From Nitrospira sp. (GTDB taxonomy: Bacteria; Nitrospirota; Nitrospiria; Nitrospirales; Nitrospiraceae): a stretch of DNA of 64,000 nucleotides. Of the stretch, positions 32,469-42,000 are shown one piece after another (positions within the stretch are counted from its first letter, which is position 1; every line of letters begins with the position of its first letter). A program made the position numbers and the translations under genes. The notes under the pieces are model-generated. The model was not told where the DNA came from. It saw only the letters and a program-made list of their open reading frames with translations, and searched no databases. Where the stretch lies: positions 3,003,043 through 3,067,042 of the forward strand of contig CP092079.1 in assembly GCA_022226955.1 (NCBI GenBank), read 5' to 3'.

Positions 32469-35400
32469 ATGGGTGTATCAAGGAAGTGTGTGCTAGCAGG
32501 GGTGCTGGGACTGGTGGCCTGTCTCGGGTTCGCTGGGGCGATGCCCGCGGGCGCGGTCATGTCCCACGATGGGCATGTCGCCGACGGGCCGCAGGCCGAT
32601 GTGGCGACGCCGGTCCATGCGCAGGCTGGTCCGGTGTTGCAGGACCGGATGGCGAAGGTCATCGACCAGGTCGAGCGTGAAGTGAAGTCGACGGGGTTGT
32701 TCAAGGGGGCGAGCGCCCATGCCATGCAGCAGGGCGTGTTGCTGGTGGCGGAAGATCAAGACAAGGTGCAAGTGACGCAGGGCGCCCGCTGTCCGGTCAC
32801 AGCTCCGGTCCGCGCGTACGACATCACGGCGATGAATATCGAGATCACCGTGAACCGGTTCGGGGATTTCTATCCGGGCTACATGTATGCGTTGACCGCG
32901 GACGTGGCGGGAGTGCGCGATGAAGAGGCGAAGAACAAGGCGGCGCGGGACAGCAACGATCCGACGTTTGCCGGCGGCGCCGTTTCAAACGGATTGCAGG
33001 GCGATCTCATTCAGCCGCTCGTGATCCGGGCGAACCAGGGCGACTGCCTACGCATTACGCTGCGCAATCAGATTGCCGACGAACCGACGAACATGATCGT
33101 GAACGGCTCGCAGATGCTCGTGGCGAATACCGGAAAGCCGGCGAACGCCACGAATCCGGACGCGCTCGTTCCGACGGGCAAGGCCGGCGAGTTCGAGTGG
33201 TACATCCCGATCGACTTGCAGGAAGGCGGCCGCGCGTTCCACAGCCATGCGAGCCGTGATCAATATTCGCTGGGCATGCTGGGGTCCCTTGTGGTCGAGC
33301 CGCGCGGCTCCCGGTTCTTGAGCCCGTTTACGGGCGAGGACATGAAGAGCGGCTGGGAGGCCATGATCGATGTGCCCGGCGGTTCGGACTTCCGCGAATT
33401 CGTGATTTTCTATCACGAAGCGGGCGACGAAACGTTCCGGTTGCTGGACCGGAAGGGCGACATGCTGCCGCAGCGCGATGCTCATACGGACACCTATCGC
33501 CCGGCGGCGCGGTTGCTGAACTATCGCAGCGAGCCGCATGGCGAGCGCCTGGAAATGCAGGAGCATTTGGTTGGGTTCGCCGATGAATCGCAGGGCTATG
33601 GGTCGTATACGTTCGGCGATCCGGCGACGACGATTCCCCGTTCCTATTTGGGCGATCCGGCGAAATTCCGCATGATCGGCGGTTCCGAGATCGTCCATTC
33701 GCACCACTTGCATGGCGGATCGATCCGCTGGGCCAGGCAGCCCGGCACCAGCAAGCTGGATCCGACGCTCTCCAAGAGCGGCCCGGTGAAGTTTCCACCC
33801 ATCAGCGATACGTCCGACCGGTTGGATGTCCAATCCATCGGGCCGTCCGAGATCTACGATCAGGTGATCGAAGGCGGATCGGGCGGGTTGCAGGCCTTGG
33901 CCGGTGAATTTGTGTTCCATTGCCACATTCCGCAGCACTATGTGACGGGCATGTGGGGCTTCTGGCGCGTGTACAACACGCTGCAATCGCCGGGTTTCCA
34001 AAACGATGTGATGAAGCCGTTGGTCGAGTTGCCCGATCGGAAGGGCAAGATCAAGCAGGCCACCACATCGGACAAGCTGGTTGGCACGACGGTCGATTGG
34101 TATGGCGGAAAGAAATACGAGATTACGAAGGATAAAACGGATTGGAAGGCCAATCCGGTGAAGGTCTCGATCAAGGATTGGGTCGAGTACATGCTTCCGC
34201 CGCAAGGGTTACCCGGCAAGACCGAAGATCAGCTCAAGCAGGCGCAGGCGAACGATCCGACGGTGGTGAACTGGAAGTGGGATGGCGTGAAGGCATTGAA
34301 CGAGCCGGAGACGCCGCACAAGTGGGCGGACTATGTGTCGCCGACGCCGAACGAGCGTCCGGCGATTACGTTCGACCCGCAGACCGGCAAGCTAGCGTTC
34401 CCCTGGTTGCGTCCGCATCTTGGGAAGCGTCCGCCGTTTGCCCCGAATCACGGCGGCGCGCCGTGGCTGGAGCCATTCCGTGTCCGTGAGGATGGTACGA
34501 GAGGCACGGAGCCTCCCGCGCCCGGCGCGCAGGGGCCTTGGAGTCTCTGTCCGGAGAATGCCCCGCGCAAGTACTTCACGATCCATTCGATCACCTTGCC
34601 TATCACCCTCAAGACGGCGACCCCCAAGGCCGCCGCGGTGGTGGATCCGATCGGCATGATCTACGTGTTGCATGAGGAGGAAGAAGAAGTCCGCAAGAAT
34701 CCCGCAAAGCAGGTGCCGTTGGTGATTCGCGGGAATGTGCACGATTGCGTCGATGTGATCTTCAAGAACGAAATCCCGGACGATGCGCGGACCGGCTGGT
34801 CGAACAAGATCAACCTCCATCCGCATTTCTTCCAGTTCGATACGAGCGCCTCCGACGGTCCGACCATCGGATTCTCGTACGACATGTCTTTGCGGGCGTT
34901 CACCATGCTGGAAGACCCGCAACCAACCAAGGGGATGCCGTTGCCCGGCAACACGGTCATCGCGGCCGATGTGAAAGCGGGCGCGCGCAGCCTCACGGTA
35001 AAGAATGCGTCGAAGTTCCATGTGAACACGGAGCTCGGCGTGGACATGGACGATCCGAAGTACTTTGAAGTCGCGCGGATCAAGGAGATCAAGGGCAATA
35101 CCATCACCTTCGACCGTCCGTTGAAGTATGCGCATAAGAAGAACGATATCGCGAGTGTCGAGTTCATCCGCGAGCGTTGGTACGTGGACTCGGATCTCGG
35201 GACCGTCTACTGGCACGACCATGTGTTCGGCACCGATACCTGGGGACATGGGTTGTTCTCAGCGTTCATCGCCGAGCCGCCGCGGTCGACCTATCACGAT
35301 CCGGTGACGGGGAAGGATTTGCGCAGCGGTCCCATCGCGGACATTCATACCCTGGAGCCGGTCTCGGCCCATATCCGGGGCAGTTTCCGCGAAGTCATGA

Positions 35401-37211
35401 TGCACATCATGGACAGCAACGCGCGGTCGGCGGAGTTGATTCTGACCGACAATCCGCAGGCGCGCATGGGCGCGACGACGGTGGACGGTCCGCCGTCCCA
35501 CCAGTTCCCGGAGCGCATCAACAAGTCCGCCATGACGTTCTTGAACGGCGGCGAAGCGACGACAGGCAGCGGTTACAGCATGCGCGTCGAGCCGTTCAGC
35601 GTGCGCCTGGCGAACAATCCGGATCCTTCAAAGCTGTTCTTGTCAGGGATCCACGGCGATCCGGGGACGCCGCTGTTGCGGGCGTATCTCGGCGATCCGA
35701 TCCTGGTGCGGGCGCTGGTTGGATCGGCGAACGAAGTGCATACCTGGCATGTCACGGGCCACTGGTTCCCGATGGAACGGTACGGCGCCATGGCGATGCC
35801 TCGCAGCACGGTGCATTTGGTGATCGGCGAGCGGTACGACCCGGCGATCCCCGCCGCGGGCGGCCCGCAGAGGATCTCGGGCGACTACATGTACTACAGC
35901 GGCCGCGCCTCGCACTTCGCCGAAGGCAGCTGGGGGCTCTTCCGGGTCTTCGACGAAGCGCAAGCGGATCTGAAGCCCTTGCCGAATCGCGAGGAGATCC
36001 AGAAGTCCGCCTCGTCGGTGTGCCCGGCGGACGCGCCGATGAAGTCGTTCAGCGTGTCGGCGATCGACCACGTCATCCGGTTCCACGATGCGGCGCCGGC
36101 CACGATGGAAGTCGATCTCGAACGGAAGATGATCTTCGAAAACCAGCAGGGGAAGATGTACGTCCTCGACGAGGATCGCGCGAAGGTGAAGTCCGGCGAG
36201 CTGAAGGCGAGCCCGCTGACCCTGCACGTGAACATCGGCGACTGCGTGAAGATCAATCTGAAGAACGAGATGGCCAAGGAACGGGCCGGATTCCACGTCG
36301 ATATGATGGCCTTCGATCCGAAGGACTCGTTCGGCGGCAACATCGGCAAGAACCCAGGCGATCAGACCATCGCTCCGGGCCAGAGCAGGACCTATACGTA
36401 CTATGCTCACCCGGAATACGGCGAGCAGGCGGCCTTGATCCAGGATTGGGGCAACGTGGTGGAGAATCCACGGAACGGCCTGTTCGGGTCGATCATTGTC
36501 GGTCCGAAGGGCTCGCGCTACCGCGATCCGGTGACCGGCAGCGACATCACGATGAAGAGCAGCTGGCAGGCTGACGTGCTCGTGGATCGGACGATCCCGG
36601 GCAACGACACCCGCAAGAACTATCGCGACTTCTCGCTGATGTTCCAAGACGAAGACAACATCGTGGGCGTGAGCTTCATGCCTTACATCCAGCAGGTGGC
36701 CGGGATTTCGGCGGTGAACTACCGCTCGGAGCCGACGAACTGGCGGATGGAAAAGGGCTGCACGGTGTTCGAGGTGTTCCATTGCGCCAAGGCCGGCGAG
36801 TTGCCAGTGACGCCGTTGCTCCAGGCGCATGTGGGCGATCCCGTGGCGGTGCATGTGCTCGGCGCGTTCAGCGAGCAGGTGCAGTTGTTCACGGTGGACG
36901 GCCACGAGTGGCCGCACGAGCCGTACATGCAGGGTGCCGACCAGGTCAGCACCATGGAGTTCGGCGGATCGGAAGTTATTAATGCCTACCTGACCGGTGG
37001 CGCGGGCGGTCCGAACAAGATCGCCGGCGACTACATGTGGAAGAACCAGCGTCCGGGCTTCGCGAATGCCGGACAGTGGGGACTCTTCAAGGTCTTGCCG
37101 GTCGGCGACCAGAAGATTCTGTCATTGAACGCGAAGTCCTTGGCCGGTCAATCGGCTGAACTCGGGATCGATGGCGGATCTGCCTTCCGGACGTCGATGG
37201 GCGGTCGGTAA
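32469..37211 (+). CDS. Giant six-cupredoxin multicopper oxidase (MnxG/McoA-like), three tandem repeats
   Basis: About 1580 residues, exported (signal VLAGVLGLVACLGFAGA). It is built of three homologous blocks: residues about 108-500, 695-1160 and 1184-1545. Each opens with CP..AP..Y/F.I and closes with a G.WG.F/L..V strand. Copper ligands are unevenly spread. Block 1 has H258-S-H260, HSHHLH (410-415) and the complete type 1/type 3 motif H484-C-H-x3-H490-x4-M495. Block 2 has H784-P-H786, H916-D-H918 and HTWH-x3-H (1091-1098). Block 3 has lost them. Block 2 also holds an inserted beta segment (about 835-905). The layout resembles the large Mn(II)-oxidising MnxG/McoA type, so oxidation of Mn(II), Cu(I) or Fe(II) is possible but unproven. 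The ATG has GGAGGAGG eight bases upstream. Confidence 0.88.
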   Translation: MGVSRKCVLAGVLGLVACLGFAGAMPAGAVMSHDGHVADGPQADVATPVHAQAGPVLQDRMAKVIDQVEREVKSTGLFKGASAHAMQQGVLLVAEDQDKVQVTQGARCPVTAPVRAYDITAMNIEITVNRFGDFYPGYMYALTADVAGVRDEEAKNKAARDSNDPTFAGGAVSNGLQGDLIQPLVIRANQGDCLRITLRNQIADEPTNMIVNGSQMLVANTGKPANATNPDALVPTGKAGEFEWYIPIDLQEGGRAFHSHASRDQYSLGMLGSLVVEPRGSRFLSPFTGEDMKSGWEAMIDVPGGSDFREFVIFYHEAGDETFRLLDRKGDMLPQRDAHTDTYRPAARLLNYRSEPHGERLEMQEHLVGFADESQGYGSYTFGDPATTIPRSYLGDPAKFRMIGGSEIVHSHHLHGGSIRWARQPGTSKLDPTLSKSGPVKFPPISDTSDRLDVQSIGPSEIYDQVIEGGSGGLQALAGEFVFHCHIPQHYVTGMWGFWRVYNTLQSPGFQNDVMKPLVELPDRKGKIKQATTSDKLVGTTVDWYGGKKYEITKDKTDWKANPVKVSIKDWVEYMLPPQGLPGKTEDQLKQAQANDPTVVNWKWDGVKALNEPETPHKWADYVSPTPNERPAITFDPQTGKLAFPWLRPHLGKRPPFAPNHGGAPWLEPFRVREDGTRGTEPPAPGAQGPWSLCPENAPRKYFTIHSITLPITLKTATPKAAAVVDPIGMIYVLHEEEEEVRKNPAKQVPLVIRGNVHDCVDVIFKNEIPDDARTGWSNKINLHPHFFQFDTSASDGPTIGFSYDMSLRAFTMLEDPQPTKGMPLPGNTVIAADVKAGARSLTVKNASKFHVNTELGVDMDDPKYFEVARIKEIKGNTITFDRPLKYAHKKNDIASVEFIRERWYVDSDLGTVYWHDHVFGTDTWGHGLFSAFIAEPPRSTYHDPVTGKDLRSGPIADIHTLEPVSAHIRGSFREVMMHIMDSNARSAELILTDNPQARMGATTVDGPPSHQFPERINKSAMTFLNGGEATTGSGYSMRVEPFSVRLANNPDPSKLFLSGIHGDPGTPLLRAYLGDPILVRALVGSANEVHTWHVTGHWFPMERYGAMAMPRSTVHLVIGERYDPAIPAAGGPQRISGDYMYYSGRASHFAEGSWGLFRVFDEAQADLKPLPNREEIQKSASSVCPADAPMKSFSVSAIDHVIRFHDAAPATMEVDLERKMIFENQQGKMYVLDEDRAKVKSGELKASPLTLHVNIGDCVKINLKNEMAKERAGFHVDMMAFDPKDSFGGNIGKNPGDQTIAPGQSRTYTYYAHPEYGEQAALIQDWGNVVENPRNGLFGSIIVGPKGSRYRDPVTGSDITMKSSWQADVLVDRTIPGNDTRKNYRDFSLMFQDEDNIVGVSFMPYIQQVAGISAVNYRSEPTNWRMEKGCTVFEVFHCAKAGELPVTPLLQAHVGDPVAVHVLGAFSEQVQLFTVDGHEWPHEPYMQGADQVSTMEFGGSEVINAYLTGGAGGPNKIAGDYMWKNQRPGFANAGQWGLFKVLPVGDQKILSLNAKSLAGQSAELGIDGGSAFRTSMGGR

Positions 37212-37221
37212 GCAGCCAGTG

Positions 37222-37256
37222 GGCAGCGTCTTCGCCCGCAAGGCGGGGACGCTGCC
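37222..37256. other. Strong hairpin just after the multicopper oxidase gene
   Basis: GGCAGCGTC pairs with GACGCTGCC, and the stem continues inward through two G-T wobbles and CGCC/GGCG to a CGCAA loop, about 15 pairs in all. No T-run follows, so it is more likely an mRNA-stabilising or processing element than a classical terminator. It begins 11 bases after the stop codon. Confidence 0.5.
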
Positions 37257-37293
37257 TGTACAGTGTGCCAGGCCGGTCTGAAATCACTCAGAC

Positions 37294-37322
37294 CATGGGG
37301 GAGCGGATGTCGCTCCCCCATG
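37294..37322. other. Perfect 12-bp hairpin before the blue-copper protein gene
   Basis: CATGGGGGAGCG and CGCTCCCCCATG around a GATGT loop, followed by TAATTTTG. It lies 21 bases before the ATG at 37343. It could be a partial terminator setting the ratio of oxidase to downstream genes, or an RNA 5' stabiliser. It also resembles the GC-rich TGGGG..CCCCA dyads upstream, but the centre differs. Confidence 0.5.
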
Positions 37323-37342
37323 TAATTTTGATGGTGGAATGT

Positions 37343-38116
37343 ATGGCAACACAAGCAAGCAGGTTTGTAAGGTGTGTCGTCGGTGCGGTGATGCTGAGCG
37401 GAGTCATGGCTGGGGCAGCCCAGGCAGCGTATGAGGAAGCAGCGGTGTCCAACGGGGGCACGGTCACTGGGACGGTGCGCTTTGCCGGCGACATCCCGGA
37501 CCCGATACGGTTTGAGCTGCGCCGGTACTATGACCGGGTCTATTGCGGGGCGCTGTCGGACGGATCGGGGTACCGGTTGCTGCGCGAGGTCGCGGTCAGC
37601 GAGCAGCTGGGTTTGAAAGATGTAGTCGTGACCGTCGAGGGTGTGGCGAAGGGAAAGCCGTTCGAGTTTCAGGAGACGAAGCTTGAGGCGAATATCTGCC
37701 AGTTCGTGCCGTTCGTCTCGGTCGTGAGAAGCGAGCATCCCCTCAGCGTGGTCAATTTGGATTCGGTTGCTCACGATTTACAATTTTATGAGCGCGATCA
37801 AGAGCATATTTTCATCATGTTTCACCGGCCGGCCCTCACAAAGGGCGGCACGAGCGATATTGTGAAGCTGACCGGCAACCGGCGCAGTGTGACGATGCAA
37901 TGCGGGATGCATCCCTTCATGCAAGGGCATGGGTTGTCCGTGGACAATCCCTATTATGCGGTGACGGGAACCGACGGGATCTTTGCCATCAAGGATCTGC
38001 CGGCGGGGACCTATCGCATCAGGGCCTGGCATCCGGTGCTGGGAGAAAAAGAACAACAGATCACCGTGGCTGAAAATGGGAGCGCGTCGATAGGATTTAC
38101 GTTCGACGCGAAATAG
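37343..38116 (+). CDS. Exported blue-copper (cupredoxin-like) protein
   Basis: About 257 residues with a Sec signal (GAVMLSGVMAGAAQA-A). An N-terminal carboxypeptidase-regulatory-like beta domain (GGTVTGTVRFAGDIPD) precedes a cupredoxin-like fold. It has a plausible type 1 copper site: H144 in VAHDLQF and C187-G-M-H190-P-F-M193. The C-terminus has another beta-sandwich segment (GTDGIFAIKDLPAGTYRIRAWHP). It sits directly after the multicopper oxidase gene and could carry electrons to or from it, or deliver copper. I chose ATG 37343 with GGTGG upstream. Similar genes are annotated as plastocyanin-like or methylamine-utilisation-like proteins. Confidence 0.78.
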   Translation: MATQASRFVRCVVGAVMLSGVMAGAAQAAYEEAAVSNGGTVTGTVRFAGDIPDPIRFELRRYYDRVYCGALSDGSGYRLLREVAVSEQLGLKDVVVTVEGVAKGKPFEFQETKLEANICQFVPFVSVVRSEHPLSVVNLDSVAHDLQFYERDQEHIFIMFHRPALTKGGTSDIVKLTGNRRSVTMQCGMHPFMQGHGLSVDNPYYAVTGTDGIFAIKDLPAGTYRIRAWHPVLGEKEQQITVAENGSASIGFTFDAK

Positions 38117-38119
38117 GTC

Positions 38120-38620
38120 ATGAGATTACGAACCGTCCTGAGAGTGTGTGCATGGGCCCTGTCGGTCAGTGCAATGGGATTATCGGCTGCCGCCGAGGGA
38201 ACGTCCGTTCCCTCGGTGAGCCGTGTGGAAGTGGTGCTGGCCGATCGATATCGAAGCCAGACCGCCATGCTCAGCGAGGAGTTTGCTCTAGCGGGATTGA
38301 CGAACGTGCACTTTCAGTTTGCCAGGCTGGGCCAGCCGCCGCAGAACATTGGTCTTGGCCGCGACGTGCCGGCCGGGCAGGCGCGCGAAGCGATCCGCCT
38401 GGCGGTCAAGTACAACCTGGGCGTCGGGATTTTGCTGCCGGAGCGGCTGTTTCCACCGCGCTTCGTGACCATCGCGTCGTCGAACTACGACGACACCGTC
38501 GAGTCGCGAATCGATCAAGCGGCGCTCGCGCAGTTGCAGAATCCCGCATTGACCACGGAGGCGTTTCATCACCTGTATCGCACGCTGACCGGCCTGAAGG
38601 AAACGCCGGGACAGTATTAA
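38120..38620 (+). CDS. Small exported protein, multicopper oxidase cluster
   Basis: About 166 residues with a signal peptide (LSVSAMGLSAAA-E) and no family that I recognise. The mature part is mixed alpha/beta (RVEVVLADRYRSQTAMLSEEFALAGL, AREAIRLAVKYNLGVGILLPERL). It contains no Cys after the signal and few His or Met, so it is probably not a copper carrier. The ATG is three bases after the blue-copper gene stop, and the next gene starts nine bases on, so the three are one operon. Confidence 0.7.
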   Translation: MRLRTVLRVCAWALSVSAMGLSAAAEGTSVPSVSRVEVVLADRYRSQTAMLSEEFALAGLTNVHFQFARLGQPPQNIGLGRDVPAGQAREAIRLAVKYNLGVGILLPERLFPPRFVTIASSNYDDTVESRIDQAALAQLQNPALTTEAFHHLYRTLTGLKETPGQY

Positions 38621-38629
38621 GGAGCGCCG

Positions 38630-39061
38630 ATGTGCAAGCCTCACGTATTCGCTGGCCCTATTCTAGTTGCTGCTATGATTGCCGCGGCCTGTTCCGGAGG
38701 TCTTTCGGTGGGGTTGGGTCAGGCTCAGTCGGCAGAGCCGACATTGCAAGAACAGAGCGACGCCATGATGAAGAACATCGAGGATATGATGGGCCATGGC
38801 GGAATGGGCGATGCCAAGGCCATTGTGCATCATTGTGAAGCCGCCGCCGGATATGCCGAGGCGATTCTCAAACAGCTCCCTGCATCCGACCCGCGCCGGA
38901 GCCAGGCCCTGGCTCCGCTCACGGACATCGTCCACCAGTGCCAGCGCGTCGCCGCCATTGGCAGTCATGCCGATCCCGGCCAATTACTCAATCCCGCGAG
39001 CAAGGCTAAGGCCGCTGCCAGAGCGTCGGTCAAAGCGTTGGGCCTGGCGCTGCCGAACTAG
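38630..39061 (+). CDS. Small exported His/Met-containing helical protein
   Basis: About 143 residues with a signal or lipoprotein-like leader (LVAAMIAAACSGG). A Met/His-rich segment (MMKNIEDMMGHGGMGDAKAIVHHCEAAAGYAEAI is read in two overlapping parts: MMKNIEDMMGHGGMG and AKAIVHHCEAAAGYAEAI) is followed by a helical region with spaced His and Cys (IVHQCQRVAAIGSH). This recalls the small metal-binding helical protein SmbP, but the match is weak. It may bind copper or other metals near the multicopper oxidase. Its stop shares CTAG (39058-39061) with the convergent czcA-like gene. Confidence 0.65.
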   Translation: MCKPHVFAGPILVAAMIAAACSGGLSVGLGQAQSAEPTLQEQSDAMMKNIEDMMGHGGMGDAKAIVHHCEAAAGYAEAILKQLPASDPRRSQALAPLTDIVHQCQRVAAIGSHADPGQLLNPASKAKAAARASVKALGLALPN

Positions 39062-42000
39062 GGGATGGGGGATGCCGCCGTTTCGCTGGGAAGGGCAGGC
39101 CTTGTTCTTCCGTATCGCGAAAACGTTCCATAGAGAGCGGGGATGACCAGGAGCGTGAGGGCGGTGGAGGTGAGCAGTCCTCCGATCACGACCGTGGCCA
39201 GCGGACGTTGAACTTCCGCGCCCATACTGGTGGCGAGCGCCATCGGCACAAAGCCGAGGCTGGCCACGAGCGCGGTCATCAACACCGGCCGCAGCCGGTC
39301 CATTGCGCCTTCAGCGACCGCCTCGTCGGCCGAGTGTCCGGCCGATTCCAGTTGCCTGATGTGACTCACCAAGACGACCCCATTCAGCACGGCAATACCG
39401 AAGAGCGCAATGAAGCCGATGACGGCGGACAGGCTCAAAGGCAGTCCTCGGGACCAGAGCGCCAGAATGCCTCCCGATAGCGCGAGCGGGACGTTCAGGA
39501 AAATGAGCAGCGCCGGGCGCATTGCGCCAAAGATGAGAGTGAGGACACCCAGAATGAGCAGCAGCGTGATGGGGATGACAAGAGCCAGCCGCCGGGATGC
39601 GTCCATGAGGTGTTCGAATTGGCCTCCCCATGCCAATTCATAGCCGATGGGAAGCGTGACGGCCTGTGCTACCGCGCGTTGCGCGTCGGCCACAAAGCTG
39701 CCCAGATCGCGGCCTCGAATATTGCACTCCACCACGATGCGCCGCTGGACGTGCTCGCGGCTGATTTGAGCCGGGCCAGAATCCACCTGAATCGTGGCGA
39801 CGCGCGAGAGCGGGACGAGTTCTCCGTGCATCGCCGGGATCAAGAGACTCCCCAGGCTGGCGGGATCGCGGGACACGCTTTCAGCCAGGCGAACCACCAG
39901 CTCGAACCTTCGGGGACCTTGGATGACGGTTCCGACGACCGCTCCCGCTCTGGTTGTTTGCACGAGGGCCAGCACGTCATCCGCGGTGAGTCCGTATCGG
40001 GCAATCTCCTCCCGGTTCACGATGACGCGCAGGAGCGGCAAGCCTGCCACCTGCTCGACTTTCACATCCGCTGCACCGGGTATCTGTTGCAGCGTACGTG
40101 CGACCTGTTCGGCCTGGGTCTTGAGTATGTCGAGGTCGGGGCCGAAGATTTTGACGGCGAGATCCGAACGGACGCCCGCGATCAATTCGTTGAACCGCAT
40201 TTCGATCGGCTGCGTGAAGCCGAGGCCGACCTCTGGAACCTGTTCGACGATGGCCTGCTCGAATCGCGCAACTAAGTCCTCGCGGGTCTGTGCGGTGACC
40301 CATTCCTGCTGAGGTTTGAGAATCACGAAGACGTCGGACAGCTCCACACCCATGACATCGGTGGCGACTTCCGGGCTGCCGGTCCTGGTGACCACTTGAG
40401 TGACCTCAGGGAAGCGGCGGAGGATGCGTTCGATATCGAGCGAGGTTGCGATGGATTCGCTTAGCGAGACGCTTGGCAACCGCCATACTTGCACGGCGAG
40501 GTCGCCTTCATTCAGTCTGGGAGCAAACTCGACACCCAATCTCGCTCCAAGGCCGAGACTCAGCAGAAACAATCCGATGGCCAGGGCGGCCGGCCAGGCT
40601 GGCCGCGCCAGCGCCCAGCGCAGGCAGGGCGCGTAGAGCCCGCGCAGCATCCGAATGAGACGGGTGTCTTCATGGCCCTGTCCGCTCCGCGCAAACCAGA
40701 AGGAGAGCAGCGGTGTGACGGTGACCGCCAGCAGCAGCGATCCGGCGAGGGCCATGATGACGGTCCAGGCCATCGGGCGGAACATTTTACCCTCGATGCC
40801 GGTGAGCGTGAGGATCGGCACGTACACGAGCATGATGATGCCCACGGCGAATGTCATGGGGCGCAAGACTTCGCGTCCGGCGGCCAGAATTTCCGCCAGG
40901 CGCTCTTCTCGATTCCCATTCTTCGCCCGCGCCAGCCGGCGCAGGATATTGTCCATCATGACGACCGACCCATCGACCAACAGGCCGAAGTCGATGGCGC
41001 CCAAGCTCATGAGATTGCCGGAGAGTCCCATCTGCATCATGCCGGTGAAGGCGATGAGCATGGAGAGCGGAATGGCCGACGCGACGATCAGGCCGGCGCG
41101 CAGATCGCCGAGAAAAAGGAACAGCACGGCGATGACCAGCAGGCCTCCTTCCACCAGGTTGTTGCGCACGGTCGCGATGACTTTGGAGACGAAGAGTGTG
41201 CGGTCGTAGTAAGGCTCGATGACGACGCCGGGGGGGAGGGTCTGCTGAATTTCCTGCACCCGCTTCTTGACCTGCGTGACCACGCGCTGGGCATTCTCTC
41301 CGGCGAGCATCTGCACCATGCCGATGACGGTCTCGCCGTCTCCCATGGCGGTGGCGGCGCCGATGCGCAGGGCGGACGCCTCTGCGATCTCGGCGACATC
41401 GGCCAGATAGATTGGGACTCCGCCCGATCCGTGGGCGACTACGATGCGGGCGAGGTCGCTCACTCCAGTCGCCAGTGCTTCGCCCCGGATCAGGAGCTGC
41501 TCGCGCCGGTGTTCGATATAGCCGCCGCCGGCCAGCGCATTGTTGCGCTGCAGCGCGTCGAAGATTTGCCGGAGCGACAGTTTCAAGGACAGAAGTTTCG
41601 CCGGGTCTACGATGACGTGAAATTGCTGCGGTTCGCCGCCCCAGATGTTCACCTCCACCACTCCGGGGACCGTCCGCAGTTTCATGCCGATGTCCCATTC
41701 CAGCAGCGTGCGCAAGGCCATCGGGCTGTAGCCTGGGCCTTGAACGGTGAACTGATAGACTTCGCCCAGCCCGGTCGTCAGCGGTCCCATGACCGGGCGG
41801 CCGTATTCCATGGGAATTCGTTCCGCCGCGCGGGCGAGCCGTTCGGCGACGAGCTGCCGCGCGCGATAGATATCGGCGCTGTCGTCGAAGATCGCGGTCA
41901 CTGCCGACAGGCCGTAGCGCGAGATGGAGCGCAGTTCGCGCAAGGCAGGGAGGCCGCTCAATGAGGCTTCGATGGGAAAGGTCACGAACTGCTCGACTTC

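Noticed and set aside
40489..41964. 491-residue open frame on the plus strand opposite czcA
   Set aside because: Sequence is His/Gln/Asp-rich without a domain; czcA motifs are unambiguous on the other strand.
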